Source: Lentisphaerae bacterium GWF2_57_35
GTDB lineage: Bacteria; Verrucomicrobiota; Kiritimatiellia; CAIQIC01; GWF2-57-35
DNA length: 64,000 nucleotides
Direction of reading: 5' to 3'
Assembly: GCA_001804865.1 (NCBI GenBank)
Contig: MHBK01000001.1
Span: 104,063 to 168,062 of the forward strand
Shown: piece after piece, positions 53,595-61,668 of the stretch
Position numbering within the stretch: position 1 is the stretch's first letter
Layout: every line of letters begins with the position of its first letter
Made by a program: the position numbers and the translations under genes
Notes under the pieces: model-generated
Database searches by the model: none
The model's input: the letters and a program-made list of their open reading frames with translations, nothing else
Told to the model about the DNA's origin: nothing

Positions 53595-54101
53595 ATGGCA
53601 GAAGAAGAAAAACCCACAGCGGAAGCGGCGGCAGCTACGGCCCAAGCCGCGGCGAAGCCCAAATCCAATTTGATAGTGGTCATTATCATCGGCGTGGCGA
53701 TCACGATCGCGACGCCCTTGATCACTTATTTTGTGGTCAGGGCGACCGTTCCCCCTCCCGTGGTGGCGGAGGAAAAGGAGAGTGCCAAGGCGGGCGGCTA
53801 TTGCGACATGATGGAAATGTACGTCAATATCGCGGAAACCAAGGGCACGCGAATTCTAAAAATCCAGCCCGTGCTTGTGCTCAGCGACGCGAAGCTGGAG
53901 GAAAAAATAAAACAGCTCGAAGCCATGATCAAGGATAAGATCCTGATGGCGACGAGCACCAAGACCATCGACGAGCTGGAGGGGCCCAACGGCAAGGAAG
54001 CCTTAAAACGCGAAATCGTCTCGTTGATCAATGCCGCCATCAAGGATAAGATGTCCGGCGCTATAACCGATGTGTACTTTACGCAGTTTCTGATACAGTA
54101 G
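53595..54101 (+). CDS. fliL: Flagellar basal-body protein FliL
   Basis: 168 residues: an Ala/Glu-rich cytoplasmic start, one membrane helix (about 25-48) and a periplasmic domain with the FliL pattern (YVNIAETKGTRILKIQPVLVL; EALKREIVSLINAAI; ITDVYFTQFLIQ at the end). FliL rings surround and stabilise the stators. Order motB-fliL-fliM-fliN is standard. Confidence 0.9.
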   Translation: MAEEEKPTAEAAAATAQAAAKPKSNLIVVIIIGVAITIATPLITYFVVRATVPPPVVAEEKESAKAGGYCDMMEMYVNIAETKGTRILKIQPVLVLSDAKLEEKIKQLEAMIKDKILMATSTKTIDELEGPNGKEALKREIVSLINAAIKDKMSGAITDVYFTQFLIQ

Positions 54102-54132
54102 CGCGGCGGGTTGAAAATCGTACGGAAGCAAC

Positions 54133-55164
54133 ATGGATAAAACACTATCCCAGGAAGAGGTCGATGCCCTGCTTCAGGCCATGAAGTCGGGCGACGTGAA
54201 GACGGAGTCGGAACCGGCGAAGGCCAGTGCCGAGGAAGTGAAGGTCGTTTCCTACAACTTCCGCAAGCCGACGCTGGTCTCCGGCGACCAGTTGCGGGGC
54301 TTCCAGGTGCTTCACGATCTTTTCGTCAAAGGGATTCAAAGCAGTCTTTTCGTAGCGTTGAAAACGTCCATGGAGATCAAACTGGTCGCCATCGACCAAT
54401 TCACCTACGGCGAATTCGTGCTCTCCCTTCTGCGCCCGACGTACATCGGCGTGCTGGCCACGACGCCGAACATCGGCGAGATCGCGGTGGAAATGAATCT
54501 GCCGCTGATTTTGTCGATGATCGACATTCTCTTGGGCGGCGATGGGGCCGGCGCCCAGGAACCCCGGGAATTGACGGCCATCGAAATGTCGATTTCCAGC
54601 GACATCATGGAGGTGATCGTCGCCGAGTTGAAGTCGGCGTGGGCCGGCATCATGGATATCAGTTTTACGGTGCAGTCCTACGAATCGAACCCGGAATACA
54701 TCCAGTTGGCGACCAGCGAGGCCCAGGTGCTGAGCGTGACCCTGGACTTGCGAATGGGCGAAATCACGGGCGTCCTGAATATCTGCTATCCCTACCAGAT
54801 GGTGCAGCCCGTCCTGGATCGCCTCAGCTCCCGTATCGGCGCCCGCAAAGATCCCACGATGTCCAAGACGGAAAAGAAACACGACGAAATGGTGACGGCT
54901 ATCGGAACCGTCCCGCTCGATCTGCATGCCGTGATCGGACATTCGACCATTCTGGCCAGCCAGTTGGCCTCCCTGAAGCCCGGGGATGTGATTTGCCTCG
55001 ACCAGACTCTTAGTCATCCGGCCGAGGTCACGATCGGGACTCATGCCTGTTTCAAGGCCCAGATCGGACAGCGCAACGGCCGTGCGGCCGTGCGCTTGAT
55101 AGCCCAAAGCCAGGCCAACCCGACACCCGGCAACGGGGGCCCGGTCGAGACAAAGAAGAAGTGA
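54133..55164 (+). CDS. fliM: Flagellar switch protein FliM
   Basis: 343 residues: N-terminal CheY-P-binding peptide LSQEEVDALLQAM, middle domain with YNFRKPTLVSGDQLRGFQVLHD (as FRKPTLVSGDQLRGF) and LLGGDGAGAQEPRELTAIEM, and a C-terminal SpoA domain (LDLHAVIGHSTILASQLASLKPGDVICLD, as LKPGDVICLD). The intact CheY-binding end shows that the motor is meant to be controlled by chemotaxis, though no che gene is in the window. Confidence 0.95.
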   Translation: MDKTLSQEEVDALLQAMKSGDVKTESEPAKASAEEVKVVSYNFRKPTLVSGDQLRGFQVLHDLFVKGIQSSLFVALKTSMEIKLVAIDQFTYGEFVLSLLRPTYIGVLATTPNIGEIAVEMNLPLILSMIDILLGGDGAGAQEPRELTAIEMSISSDIMEVIVAELKSAWAGIMDISFTVQSYESNPEYIQLATSEAQVLSVTLDLRMGEITGVLNICYPYQMVQPVLDRLSSRIGARKDPTMSKTEKKHDEMVTAIGTVPLDLHAVIGHSTILASQLASLKPGDVICLDQTLSHPAEVTIGTHACFKAQIGQRNGRAAVRLIAQSQANPTPGNGGPVETKKK

Positions 55165-55191
55165 CAAATCCACGTTACAGCGAGGTCTTTC

Positions 55192-55644
55192 ATGGAAGAA
55201 CCCAACGATAAAAAGCCCGGCGAAGCACAGAACCCGACCCCTCAAGACATTGCCGACCAGGAATTGGCCGAGTTGTATAAACAAATGGAAAAGGAAGCTC
55301 AGGGCGCGGCTGCCGTAGTGGCCAGCCCGATCGAGTTGCCGCAGGTGGAAGCGATTCCCCAGGCGCCGGCCGATCCCAAGGCCAAAGATATGAACCTTTC
55401 CATGATTTTGGATATTCCCGTCGACGTGCACGTGGAGCTGGGGCAAACCCAGATTTCCATCCAGGACATCCTGCGCCTGGGCGTCGGCTCGATCATCGAA
55501 CTGGACCGCCTGGCGGGCAGCTCGGCGGACATCGTCGTAAACGGCAAGCTGGTCGGGCAGGGCGATGTGGTCGTGATCAACGAAAACTTCGGCGTCCGCA
55601 TCAGCAAGCTGGTGGACCCGCAGAAGCGCATCGAATCCCTGTGA
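55192..55644 (+). CDS. fliN: Flagellar switch protein FliN
   Basis: 150 residues: an acidic variable N-terminal half and a C-terminal SpoA domain, LSMILDIPVDVHVELGQTQ, ILRLGVGSIIELDRLAGS, VVNGKLVGQGDVVVINENFGVRI (as GQGDVVVINENFGVRI). FliN completes the C-ring with FliM and binds FliH. The stop codon overlaps the GTG start of mnmA, linking tRNA modification genes to the flagellar transcript. Confidence 0.94.
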   Translation: MEEPNDKKPGEAQNPTPQDIADQELAELYKQMEKEAQGAAAVVASPIELPQVEAIPQAPADPKAKDMNLSMILDIPVDVHVELGQTQISIQDILRLGVGSIIELDRLAGSSADIVVNGKLVGQGDVVVINENFGVRISKLVDPQKRIESL

Positions 55645-56690
55645 GCGCAAAAATTGCGGTGGGCATGAGCGGAGGGGTGGACAGCTCCGCCGTGGCGGCG
55701 ATGTTGGTGGAGCAGGGGCATGAGGTGCTCGGTTTCACGGCGCGCATGTGGGAGGGGGCGTCGGAGGAGGATATCCGGCGCGCAAGGCAGGTCGCCTCGT
55801 TCCTTGGCATTCGCCATCAGGTGGTGGACGCGACGGATTATTTCCGCCGAATGGTCCTGGAGCCGTTTCTTTCCGAATATTACAGCGGGCGAACGCCTTC
55901 GCCCTGCATCGTGTGCAATCAGCACGTTAAATTCGGCCACCTGCTGCTGCACGCCCGGCGCCTGGGCTGTACGCATGTGGCAACCGGCCACTATGCGCGC
56001 CTGGAGCAGCGCGAGGACGGCTGGCATCTTTTTCGGGCGCGCGACCCTCAGAAGGATCAATCCTATTTTCTCCACCGTCTGAGCCAGGAGCAGCTCGGCA
56101 GCATCCTTTTCCCCTTGTTCGACCGGCTGAAGGAAGACGTCCGCCAGTATGTCGTCGGCCGGGGCCTTCCTGTAACGTTCCGCGGCGAAAGCCAGGATTT
56201 ATGCTTCTTGCCGGATGGCGATTATCCGGCATTTTTGGAAAAGCATTATCCCGAAGTGCGAAAGAAGGGGCGGATACTGGATGTCGACGGAAAGATTTTA
56301 GGGGAACATTCGGGGTTTTATCGATTTACCATCGGCCAGCGGGAAGGCCTGGGGGTGGCGTCGGCCAGTCGCCTGTACGTGCGGGAATTGCGCCCGGAAA
56401 GCAACGAGGTCGTGCTCGCTCCGCGCGAAGAGGTGATGAGTTCCGGATGCCGCATCGAAGAGGTGCACTGGGTGGGCCTGGAGCCGGAGCCGGATCGGCT
56501 GGATTGCCGGATTCGCTTGCGCTACCGGCATGGCGGCGCCGACTCTTTCATCCAAAAACTGGACTCCGGTGCGGTTCGTGCTACTTTTATGGAGAAGCAA
56601 TTTGCGGTGACCCCCGGACAGGCCGCCGTTTTTTATCGAGGCGACGAGGTTCTGGGCGGGGGCTGGATTTCACAAGCTTACTACGACTAG
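55641..56690 (+). CDS. mnmA: tRNA-specific 2-thiouridylase MnmA
   Basis: 349 residues; adds sulfur to U34 of Lys, Glu and Gln tRNAs using ATP. PP-loop GMSGGVDSSAVAAMLVEQGH (residues 8-27), the first catalytic Cys C92 in SPCIVCNQHVKFG, QSYFLHRLSQEQL, and the second Cys C188 in ESQDLCFLPDGDY. The C-terminal barrel is complete. The GTG start overlaps the fliN stop (GTGA). It opens a trio of metabolic/RNA genes at the end of the flagellar block. Confidence 0.94.
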   Translation: MSAKIAVGMSGGVDSSAVAAMLVEQGHEVLGFTARMWEGASEEDIRRARQVASFLGIRHQVVDATDYFRRMVLEPFLSEYYSGRTPSPCIVCNQHVKFGHLLLHARRLGCTHVATGHYARLEQREDGWHLFRARDPQKDQSYFLHRLSQEQLGSILFPLFDRLKEDVRQYVVGRGLPVTFRGESQDLCFLPDGDYPAFLEKHYPEVRKKGRILDVDGKILGEHSGFYRFTIGQREGLGVASASRLYVRELRPESNEVVLAPREEVMSSGCRIEEVHWVGLEPEPDRLDCRIRLRYRHGGADSFIQKLDSGAVRATFMEKQFAVTPGQAAVFYRGDEVLGGGWISQAYYD

Positions 56691-56717
56691 ATAAACGCCT
56701 GACTAAAGGAAGACGTC

Positions 56718-57572
56718 ATGACAGCATCCGTATTGAAGACCCAATGGCCGGCCGCGCTGGAATCGAAGATTATTGCATTGGAAAAGCGCCTTCGCGAAAT
56801 GGGATCGGCGCTCGTCGCCTTCAGCGCCGGGACCGACAGCACGTTCCTGACGGCCATGGCGCAGGAGGTCCTGGGCGATCGCAGCCTGGCTGTTACCGCC
56901 GTATCTCCGTCCGTCCCGCAAAAAGAGCAGGATGAGGCCGTGCGCCTGGCGATCGAAATCGGAATTCGCCACCGGCTGGCGTCCACGAACGAACTGGAAT
57001 TGGCGCAATACGCCTGCAACGAACCCGACCGGTGCTATCACTGCAAACACCGCCTTTTCAGCATCCTGCGCCGCATTGCGAACGAGGAACAGATTGCCTT
57101 CGTCCTGGACGGCAGCAATGCCGACGACCAGCACGACTATCGTCCCGGCGCGCGGGCGGGTCAGGAGCAAGGTGTGAAGAGTCCCCTTCAGGAAGTTGGT
57201 TTTACCAAGGAAGAAATTCGCCAGGCGTCGCGGGTTTTGGGTTTGCCTACGGCCGACAAACCGGCCTCGGCCTGTCTGGCCTCCCGCATTCCCTATGGAA
57301 CAACCATTACGGCGAAATCTCTTCGGGCCGTCGAGCTGGCCGAAGAGGCCCTCCATAATCTGGGATTTCACCACGTGCGCGTTCGCGCGACGGGCGATAC
57401 GGCCCGGATCGAATTGGCCCCATCGGATGTTGCCAAAGCGGCCTCCGAGAGCGTCCGCAGCCAGATTGTCGAACGGCTGCAAAAGGCGGGGTTCAAGTTT
57501 ATCACCTTGGATCTTCAGGGCTATCGGCGGGGCAGTTGGAACTCAAGACTCTCTTCCTCGGAACCAGCGTGA
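56718..57572 (+). CDS. larE: LarE-like ATP-dependent sacrificial sulfur transferase
   Basis: 284 residues of the LarE/PP-loop family, which makes the pyridinium thiocarboxylate of the nickel-pincer cofactor. Visible are CNEPDRCYHCKHRLF, VLDGSNADDQHDYRPG, SPLQEVGFTKEEIR and ASACLASRIPYGTTI with C186 at the place of the sacrificial Cys. The PP-loop reads FSAGTDST (35-42) where FSGGVDST is usual, an odd change at the ATP site. No larB, larC or larA is in the window. The stop overlaps rsmE. Confidence 0.85.
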   Translation: MTASVLKTQWPAALESKIIALEKRLREMGSALVAFSAGTDSTFLTAMAQEVLGDRSLAVTAVSPSVPQKEQDEAVRLAIEIGIRHRLASTNELELAQYACNEPDRCYHCKHRLFSILRRIANEEQIAFVLDGSNADDQHDYRPGARAGQEQGVKSPLQEVGFTKEEIRQASRVLGLPTADKPASACLASRIPYGTTITAKSLRAVELAEEALHNLGFHHVRVRATGDTARIELAPSDVAKAASESVRSQIVERLQKAGFKFITLDLQGYRRGSWNSRLSSSEPA

Positions 57573-58351
57573 ACTTGATCCTTTTGGAGGAACACGAACT
57601 GGGGGACGGGTCGCGGGTTGTTTTATCCGATCGTCGGGCCGATCACATTTTGAATACGTTGAAGTGCAATCCGGGTTCCACCGTTCGCGTAGGCTTGGTG
57701 AATGGGTCATTGGGTCTCGCCACGCTGGTGGAATCCTCCGGGGAAACCGTTGAATTGGATTGCCGATTTGAAGACGACCCCCCCGCTTGCCCTTCGGTCG
57801 ATTTGCTGCTGGCGCTGCCCCGGCCCAAAGTCATGCGGCGTCTATGGGCGCCTCTGGCTTCGTTGGGGGTCGGACATATCGCCCTGACCAACGCATGGAA
57901 GGTGGAGCGCAACTACTTCGATACGCATGTCTTGGATGAGGAAACCTATCGGCCTCTTTTGATCGAAGGACTCCAGCAAGCTCGCGATACGTTGCTGCCG
58001 CAAGTCTCCATCCACCGGCAATTCAAAAAATTGGTCGAGGACGAGCTGGACGATTTGTTTCCGCCGCAAATTCGTTTGATGGCGGACCCGTCGGCGCACG
58101 AGCGCATACAGGAAGTCTTGGGCCGGAATAATCCCGCGCGCGTTCTTTTAGCCGTGGGTCCCGAAGGCGGATGGACGGATTATGAAAAAGATCTGCTGGT
58201 TCAACACGGCTTCCTGCCGGTGGGGATGGGCCAACGCATTCTCCGAACCGATACGGCCTGCATCGGGCTGCTGACGCTGGTGCACTCTGCGCTTGATTCG
58301 GAAGGAAGAAAACATCGAACATCCAACATCGAACAACGAACTTCGAACTAA
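57569..58351 (+). CDS. rsmE: 16S rRNA (uracil-1498-N3)-methyltransferase RsmE
   Basis: 260 residues, a SPOUT methyltransferase. The GTG start at 57569 gives MNLILLEEHELGDG and overlaps the larE stop. Motifs: ADHILNTLKCNPGSTVRVG (PUA-like part), LLLALPRPKVMRRL, LLPQVSIHRQFKKL, and the knot LLAVGPEGGWTDYEKDLL with MGQRILRTDTACIGLL. The last 14 or so residues (GRKHRTSNIEQRTSN) lie past the normal family end and are encoded by the heptamer repeat at 58305-58387, which also holds the stop codon. Confidence 0.92.
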   Translation: MNLILLEEHELGDGSRVVLSDRRADHILNTLKCNPGSTVRVGLVNGSLGLATLVESSGETVELDCRFEDDPPACPSVDLLLALPRPKVMRRLWAPLASLGVGHIALTNAWKVERNYFDTHVLDEETYRPLLIEGLQQARDTLLPQVSIHRQFKKLVEDELDDLFPPQIRLMADPSAHERIQEVLGRNNPARVLLAVGPEGGWTDYEKDLLVQHGFLPVGMGQRILRTDTACIGLLTLVHSALDSEGRKHRTSNIEQRTSN

Positions 58352-58387
58352 GAAAATATTGGATGTTGGTTGTTCGATGTTTTCTTC
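58305..58387. repeat. CATCGAA heptamer inverted repeat between rsmE and gcvT
   Basis: The left arm (58305-58330) and right arm (58362-58387) are complementary over 26 bases with one mismatch; the loop is 31 bases. The left side and loop are built from 7-base units: CATCGAA, CATCCAA, CATCGAA, CAACGAA, CTTCGAA, CTAAGAA. As at 3723-3921, it separates two convergent genes and probably terminates transcription from both sides. Confidence 0.85.
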
Positions 58388-58393
58388 GGTTTC

Positions 58394-59476
58394 TTACACG
58401 TTCCTCGCCGTCCCCTTCTTATAAAACGGCAATTCCACTACCCGCGCCGGCAGCCGCTTGCCATGCACTTCGACTTCCAGCGCCGTCCCGATTTGAGCTA
58501 ACGATTTATCCACAAACGCCATGGCCACCGCCACGTTCAGGCTGGGGGCCAGGGAACCGCTGGTGACTTCCCCAACGAGCTCGCTATCGTTGAATACTTG
58601 GTCATGTGCGCGTGCGGCACGGCGGCTTTCGAGCAGTAAGCCTGCCAACAATCTTTCGGCGCCTTGTGCCAAGTCGTTTTCGACAGCGGGCTTCCCTGTG
58701 AAATCCTTTTTTACATCGATGAAGCAGCCGCGGCCGGTCGCGACCGGCGTCCGGTCGGTAGACAGCTCATGACCATAAAGCGGATAACCCATCTCCAATC
58801 GCAACGTATCGCGCGCGCCCAGGCCCGCCGGCCGAATATTCTTATTGGCTAGAAATCTTTCCCAAAAAGCCGTCGCTTGATTCCAGGGGAAATAGAGTTC
58901 GTAGCCCCATTCGCCGGTGTAGCCCGTACGGCTCAGCAGGCATTTTTCGCCCCAAAGTTCCCACTCGGTAAACCGGAAATACTTCAGCTCGGGCAACGGC
59001 CGCCCAATGACCGCCTCCATTTCGATCTTGGAGGTGGGACCTTGGATGTCCAGCTTGGCAATCTGCGGGGAGAGATCGTTGAATTCGGTTTGGGGCGACA
59101 GGTGCGAGCGGACCCAGGCTGCGTCCCCTGCGCAGGTCCCGGCATTGACCACCAGCCAGAAATGCTCAGGCCCGAACCGGTAACACGTCAAATCGTCCAG
59201 CACCCCTCCGTCCTCCCGGAGGAGATACCCATAACGACACTGCCCCGGCGCCAGGTTGCCGATGTTTTGCGTCAGCAGCCGCTCCAAATCCGCCAACGCC
59301 GTCGCGCCTCTCAATTCGAACTCGCCCATATGGCAGATATCGAATATCGCGGTTTTCTGCCGGGTTTGTTCGTGTTCCTGGATAATTCCGTCGTATTGGA
59401 TGGGCATGTCCCAGCCGCCAAAGGGACCCATGCGGGCGCCCAGCGCCACGTGAGCATCGAATAAAGGTGTTTTCAT
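58394..59476 (-). CDS. gcvT: Aminomethyltransferase (glycine cleavage T protein)
   Basis: 360 residues, near the normal length. It opens KTPLFDAHVALGARMGPFGGW (as HVALGARMGPFGGWDMP), and has IFDICHMGEFELRG, RYGYLLREDGGVLDDL, LSRTGYTGEWGYELYFP and GLGARDTLRLEMGYPLYGHEL, the folate-binding and catalytic (Asp in LGARDTLRLE region) parts. It passes the aminomethyl group from H protein to tetrahydrofolate. gcvH and gcvP are not adjacent in the window. No close ribosome site is seen; AAAGGAGG lies 28 bases upstream of the ATG. Confidence 0.94.
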   Translation of the reverse strand: MKTPLFDAHVALGARMGPFGGWDMPIQYDGIIQEHEQTRQKTAIFDICHMGEFELRGATALADLERLLTQNIGNLAPGQCRYGYLLREDGGVLDDLTCYRFGPEHFWLVVNAGTCAGDAAWVRSHLSPQTEFNDLSPQIAKLDIQGPTSKIEMEAVIGRPLPELKYFRFTEWELWGEKCLLSRTGYTGEWGYELYFPWNQATAFWERFLANKNIRPAGLGARDTLRLEMGYPLYGHELSTDRTPVATGRGCFIDVKKDFTGKPAVENDLAQGAERLLAGLLLESRRAARAHDQVFNDSELVGEVTSGSLAPSLNVAVAMAFVDKSLAQIGTALEVEVHGKRLPARVVELPFYKKGTARNV

Positions 59477-59588
59477 AAGGAGAACCAGTTTATAGGCCCC
59501 GAGCCTCCTTTGGCCAGCGCGATTTTATGAAGACCTATTTGAAATGTTCTTATCTTTTAACTATTCTATAGTAAGAAAGGAACAGGTC

Positions 59589-60353
59589 GTGGATAAGGAT
59601 ATTTCAAAACTTCTTAAGGACTGGAGCTACGATCCGGCCAACATCAGCGCCCGCTGGCTTGAGGCGGAGGATGGACGGCGTCTGGTTCAATTGCGCCTGG
59701 ACCTTGGGTTGTTTCAAATGGAAATCACCGGGCGTCCCGACGGAACCAAACCCCGGAATTGCGCCTCCCTTCTGGATTACTACAGTATCGCGCTGGAAGC
59801 CGCCAAAGACGACGATCCCCCCCTGGTTTTGGATTTCGATGCCTGTGCGGAACTGCAGCAGGAAGCCATGCAGTTTTATTACCGCTATCTGTCGTTTTAC
59901 GCCCTGCATTGCCTCGATGGCGTGATCGACGATACCGCACACAACCTGTCCATCATCGATCTGGTCTCCGAATATGCCGAAGACGACGACATGGCCTGGC
60001 AGTTCCTTCAATTCTTTCCCTATGTGCGCATGATGAACGCCCGCGCCCAAGCCGAGAAAGCCGTCGAGGCCAAACGATTTGAAGAAGCTGTGACCGTGCT
60101 GGAATATGCGTTGGAGGATATCCGGTCCTTCTGGAACGATCACGGCGATTTCGAAATGGGCGTGGAAAGTCACGAAGTCGAGTTGCTCACCGGGCTGTTG
60201 CGCCAAGTCATGGATAAAAAACCCAAGAGCAAGAGCGACCGGCTGCGCGAAGAACTCGAAACCGCCATCTCCCAGGAAAACTACGAAAAAGCCGCCGCCC
60301 TGCGCGACCAACTCAACCGCCTCCAGGCTTCCGTCAAACATCCGTCACGTTAA
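59589..60353 (+). CDS. UVR-motif protein of unknown function
   Basis: 254 residues. The first 180 or so residues are alpha-rich with regular acidic stretches (LQLRLDLGLFQMEITGRPDG-like opening, LEAAKDDDPPLVLDFDACAEL, SEYAEDDDMAWQF), and the last 40 contain a UVR helix pair, REELETAISQENYEKAAALRDQLNRL (as LETAISQENYEKAAALRDQL), as in UvrB, UvrC and McsA. The GTG start at 59589 has AAAGGA upstream. UVR motifs mediate protein contacts; McsA-like partners of ClpC are one possibility. No zinc fingers are present. Confidence 0.72.
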   Translation: MDKDISKLLKDWSYDPANISARWLEAEDGRRLVQLRLDLGLFQMEITGRPDGTKPRNCASLLDYYSIALEAAKDDDPPLVLDFDACAELQQEAMQFYYRYLSFYALHCLDGVIDDTAHNLSIIDLVSEYAEDDDMAWQFLQFFPYVRMMNARAQAEKAVEAKRFEEAVTVLEYALEDIRSFWNDHGDFEMGVESHEVELLTGLLRQVMDKKPKSKSDRLREELETAISQENYEKAAALRDQLNRLQASVKHPSR

Positions 60354-60437
60354 GCGGTCGGCCAGCAGAACGGCTTGGCTCGAAGACGAGGAATTCCGTC
60401 GTTTCCAAAATCAACGGAACAGGTTATATTATTACAC

Positions 60438-61088
60438 ATGATTACAACGCGTCATATTCTATGGTCGGTTTTATTGATCGTTTCCTCGACGGCTTGGGGC
60501 GAGACACAGGCAACATTTGAGCGTTACCAAACCATTTTGAACCGGAACCCATTCGGGAATCCTCCTCTGACGACGATTCTGCCATCAGACCGAGTTTCTT
60601 TAGAACCATCGTTTGCCCGCACCCTTCGCATGACGGCTTTGGTCAAACAGAATGACGACTCCATTCGCGTGGGACTCATCGACTCTCAAAGCAATCAGAG
60701 CTTCTTTTTGGGCGAAGGCGAAAGCGAGAATGGGGTCGAACTGGTTTTTGCCGATTACGACAAAGAAGAAGCGGTGCTGCGTAAAGAGTCTCAAATGGCC
60801 GTCATCACCCTAACCTCCGGTGAAATTCAAACCCTGAACCCGCAGCAGCAAGAACGGATTACTTCGCCATCCCCACGCATATCTTATTCCGTCCGCCGCG
60901 CTGCCCGCGAGCGAGTCCGCCGCGAAGCCCTTCCGCAACCCAAATACATGGGTGAGGAGCTTGAAAATCATTTGCAGGAATACCAGATGGACGTCATCCG
61001 CCAAGGCCTCCCGCCACTCCCCCTCCCATTAACCCCCGAAATGGACGATCAACTCGTTGCCGAAGGGGTTTTGCCCCCGGTGCAGTAA
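60438..61088 (+). CDS. Secreted protein of unknown function
   Basis: 216 residues with a signal peptide (about 1-21, ending STAWGE). The body has RNPFGNPPLTT, then a small beta-type segment (RMTALVKQNDDSIRVGLIDS, SFFLGEGESENGVELVFADY, EEAVLRKESQMAVITL) that recalls the HR/PilP-like domains of secretion and pilus subunits, then a charged linker and a Pro-rich end. The likeness is weak and only suggestive. No good ribosome site precedes the ATG, which may be misplaced. Confidence 0.55.
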   Translation: MITTRHILWSVLLIVSSTAWGETQATFERYQTILNRNPFGNPPLTTILPSDRVSLEPSFARTLRMTALVKQNDDSIRVGLIDSQSNQSFFLGEGESENGVELVFADYDKEEAVLRKESQMAVITLTSGEIQTLNPQQQERITSPSPRISYSVRRAARERVRREALPQPKYMGEELENHLQEYQMDVIRQGLPPLPLPLTPEMDDQLVAEGVLPPVQ

Positions 61089-61220
61089 AGAAAAGTATTC
61101 GAGTTATATCGTCCTGTTTTTGCGTATTTAGCGGGCAACTTCTTTGTCGTATTCGCTGTCGAAAGAAGACGGCCCGCGAAACACGCGAAAAGGCAGGGGA
61201 AGAAATGAGAAGGAAGCGGA

Positions 61221-61514
61221 CTAAGAACGGGGTCTCTTCCTTGTCTTTTTTGAGGGCGCCCGCCCGCTCATGGATTCGATGGCGCTGACCAATTCCTTGT
61301 AAACGGTTTTGGCATTTTTCTCCAGCGCCTGGCAAACCCAATAAAACTCGACGACATCCAAACGGCGTTCGCCTTTTTCGATGCGCCATACAAAGGAATA
61401 TTCGCGGTCCAGTCTCTTGGCCAGCGCCCGCTGGGTAAGCCCGGCTTCTTTGCGCATGGCAATCAATTTGGCCAGGACAAGCTGGTATTCCTCGCTGTGC
61501 ACAGACTTTCGCAT
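61221..61514 (-). CDS. XRE-family helix-turn-helix protein
   Basis: 97 residues: LAKLIAMRKEAGLTQRALAKRL, DREYSFVWRIEKGERRLDVVEFYWVCQAL (as FVWRIEKGERRLDVVEF), a typical Cro/C1-type domain (about 10-72), then a basic tail ending KKTRKRPRS. The start at 61514 is chosen because the domain begins there; upstream codons run through a promoter-like palindrome. It is divergent from the large secreted-protein gene and could regulate it. Confidence 0.8.
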   Translation of the reverse strand: MRKSVHSEEYQLVLAKLIAMRKEAGLTQRALAKRLDREYSFVWRIEKGERRLDVVEFYWVCQALEKNAKTVYKELVSAIESMSGRAPSKKTRKRPRS

Positions 61515-61533
61515 GCCGCCACTATAGGGTGAA

Positions 61534-61559
61534 TGCATAAATGCACGCAAAATGCGTGC
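61534..61559. promoter_or_regulatory. Operator-like palindromes between divergent genes
   Basis: TGCAT-AA-ATGCA (61534-61545) overlaps GCACGC-N5-GCGTGC (61543-61559). They lie just upstream of the XRE gene and before the forward promoter, a usual place for an autoregulatory operator. Confidence 0.5.
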
Positions 61560-61568
61560 GGCTGGCTC

Positions 61569-61598
61569 TTGACGCCGCAAGCCGGGCTGTGCTAAGGT
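61569..61598 (+). promoter_or_regulatory. Putative promoter for the TSP3 protein gene
   Basis: TTGACG (61569-61574), an 18-base spacer and TAAGGT (61593-61598) form a fair housekeeping promoter. The message would begin about 60 bases before the ATG at 61669. Confidence 0.4.
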
Positions 61599-61668
61599 GT
61601 TTTTTAAGGAGAGAGGGCTGTCGGCCTCCATGATTTTGTTCGAGGACAGCAATAAATAGGGGTGGGCT

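Noticed and set aside
59477..59588. Glycine riboswitch upstream of gcvT
   Set aside because: The space is only about 110 bases shared with a divergent gene and I see no paired glycine-aptamer core.
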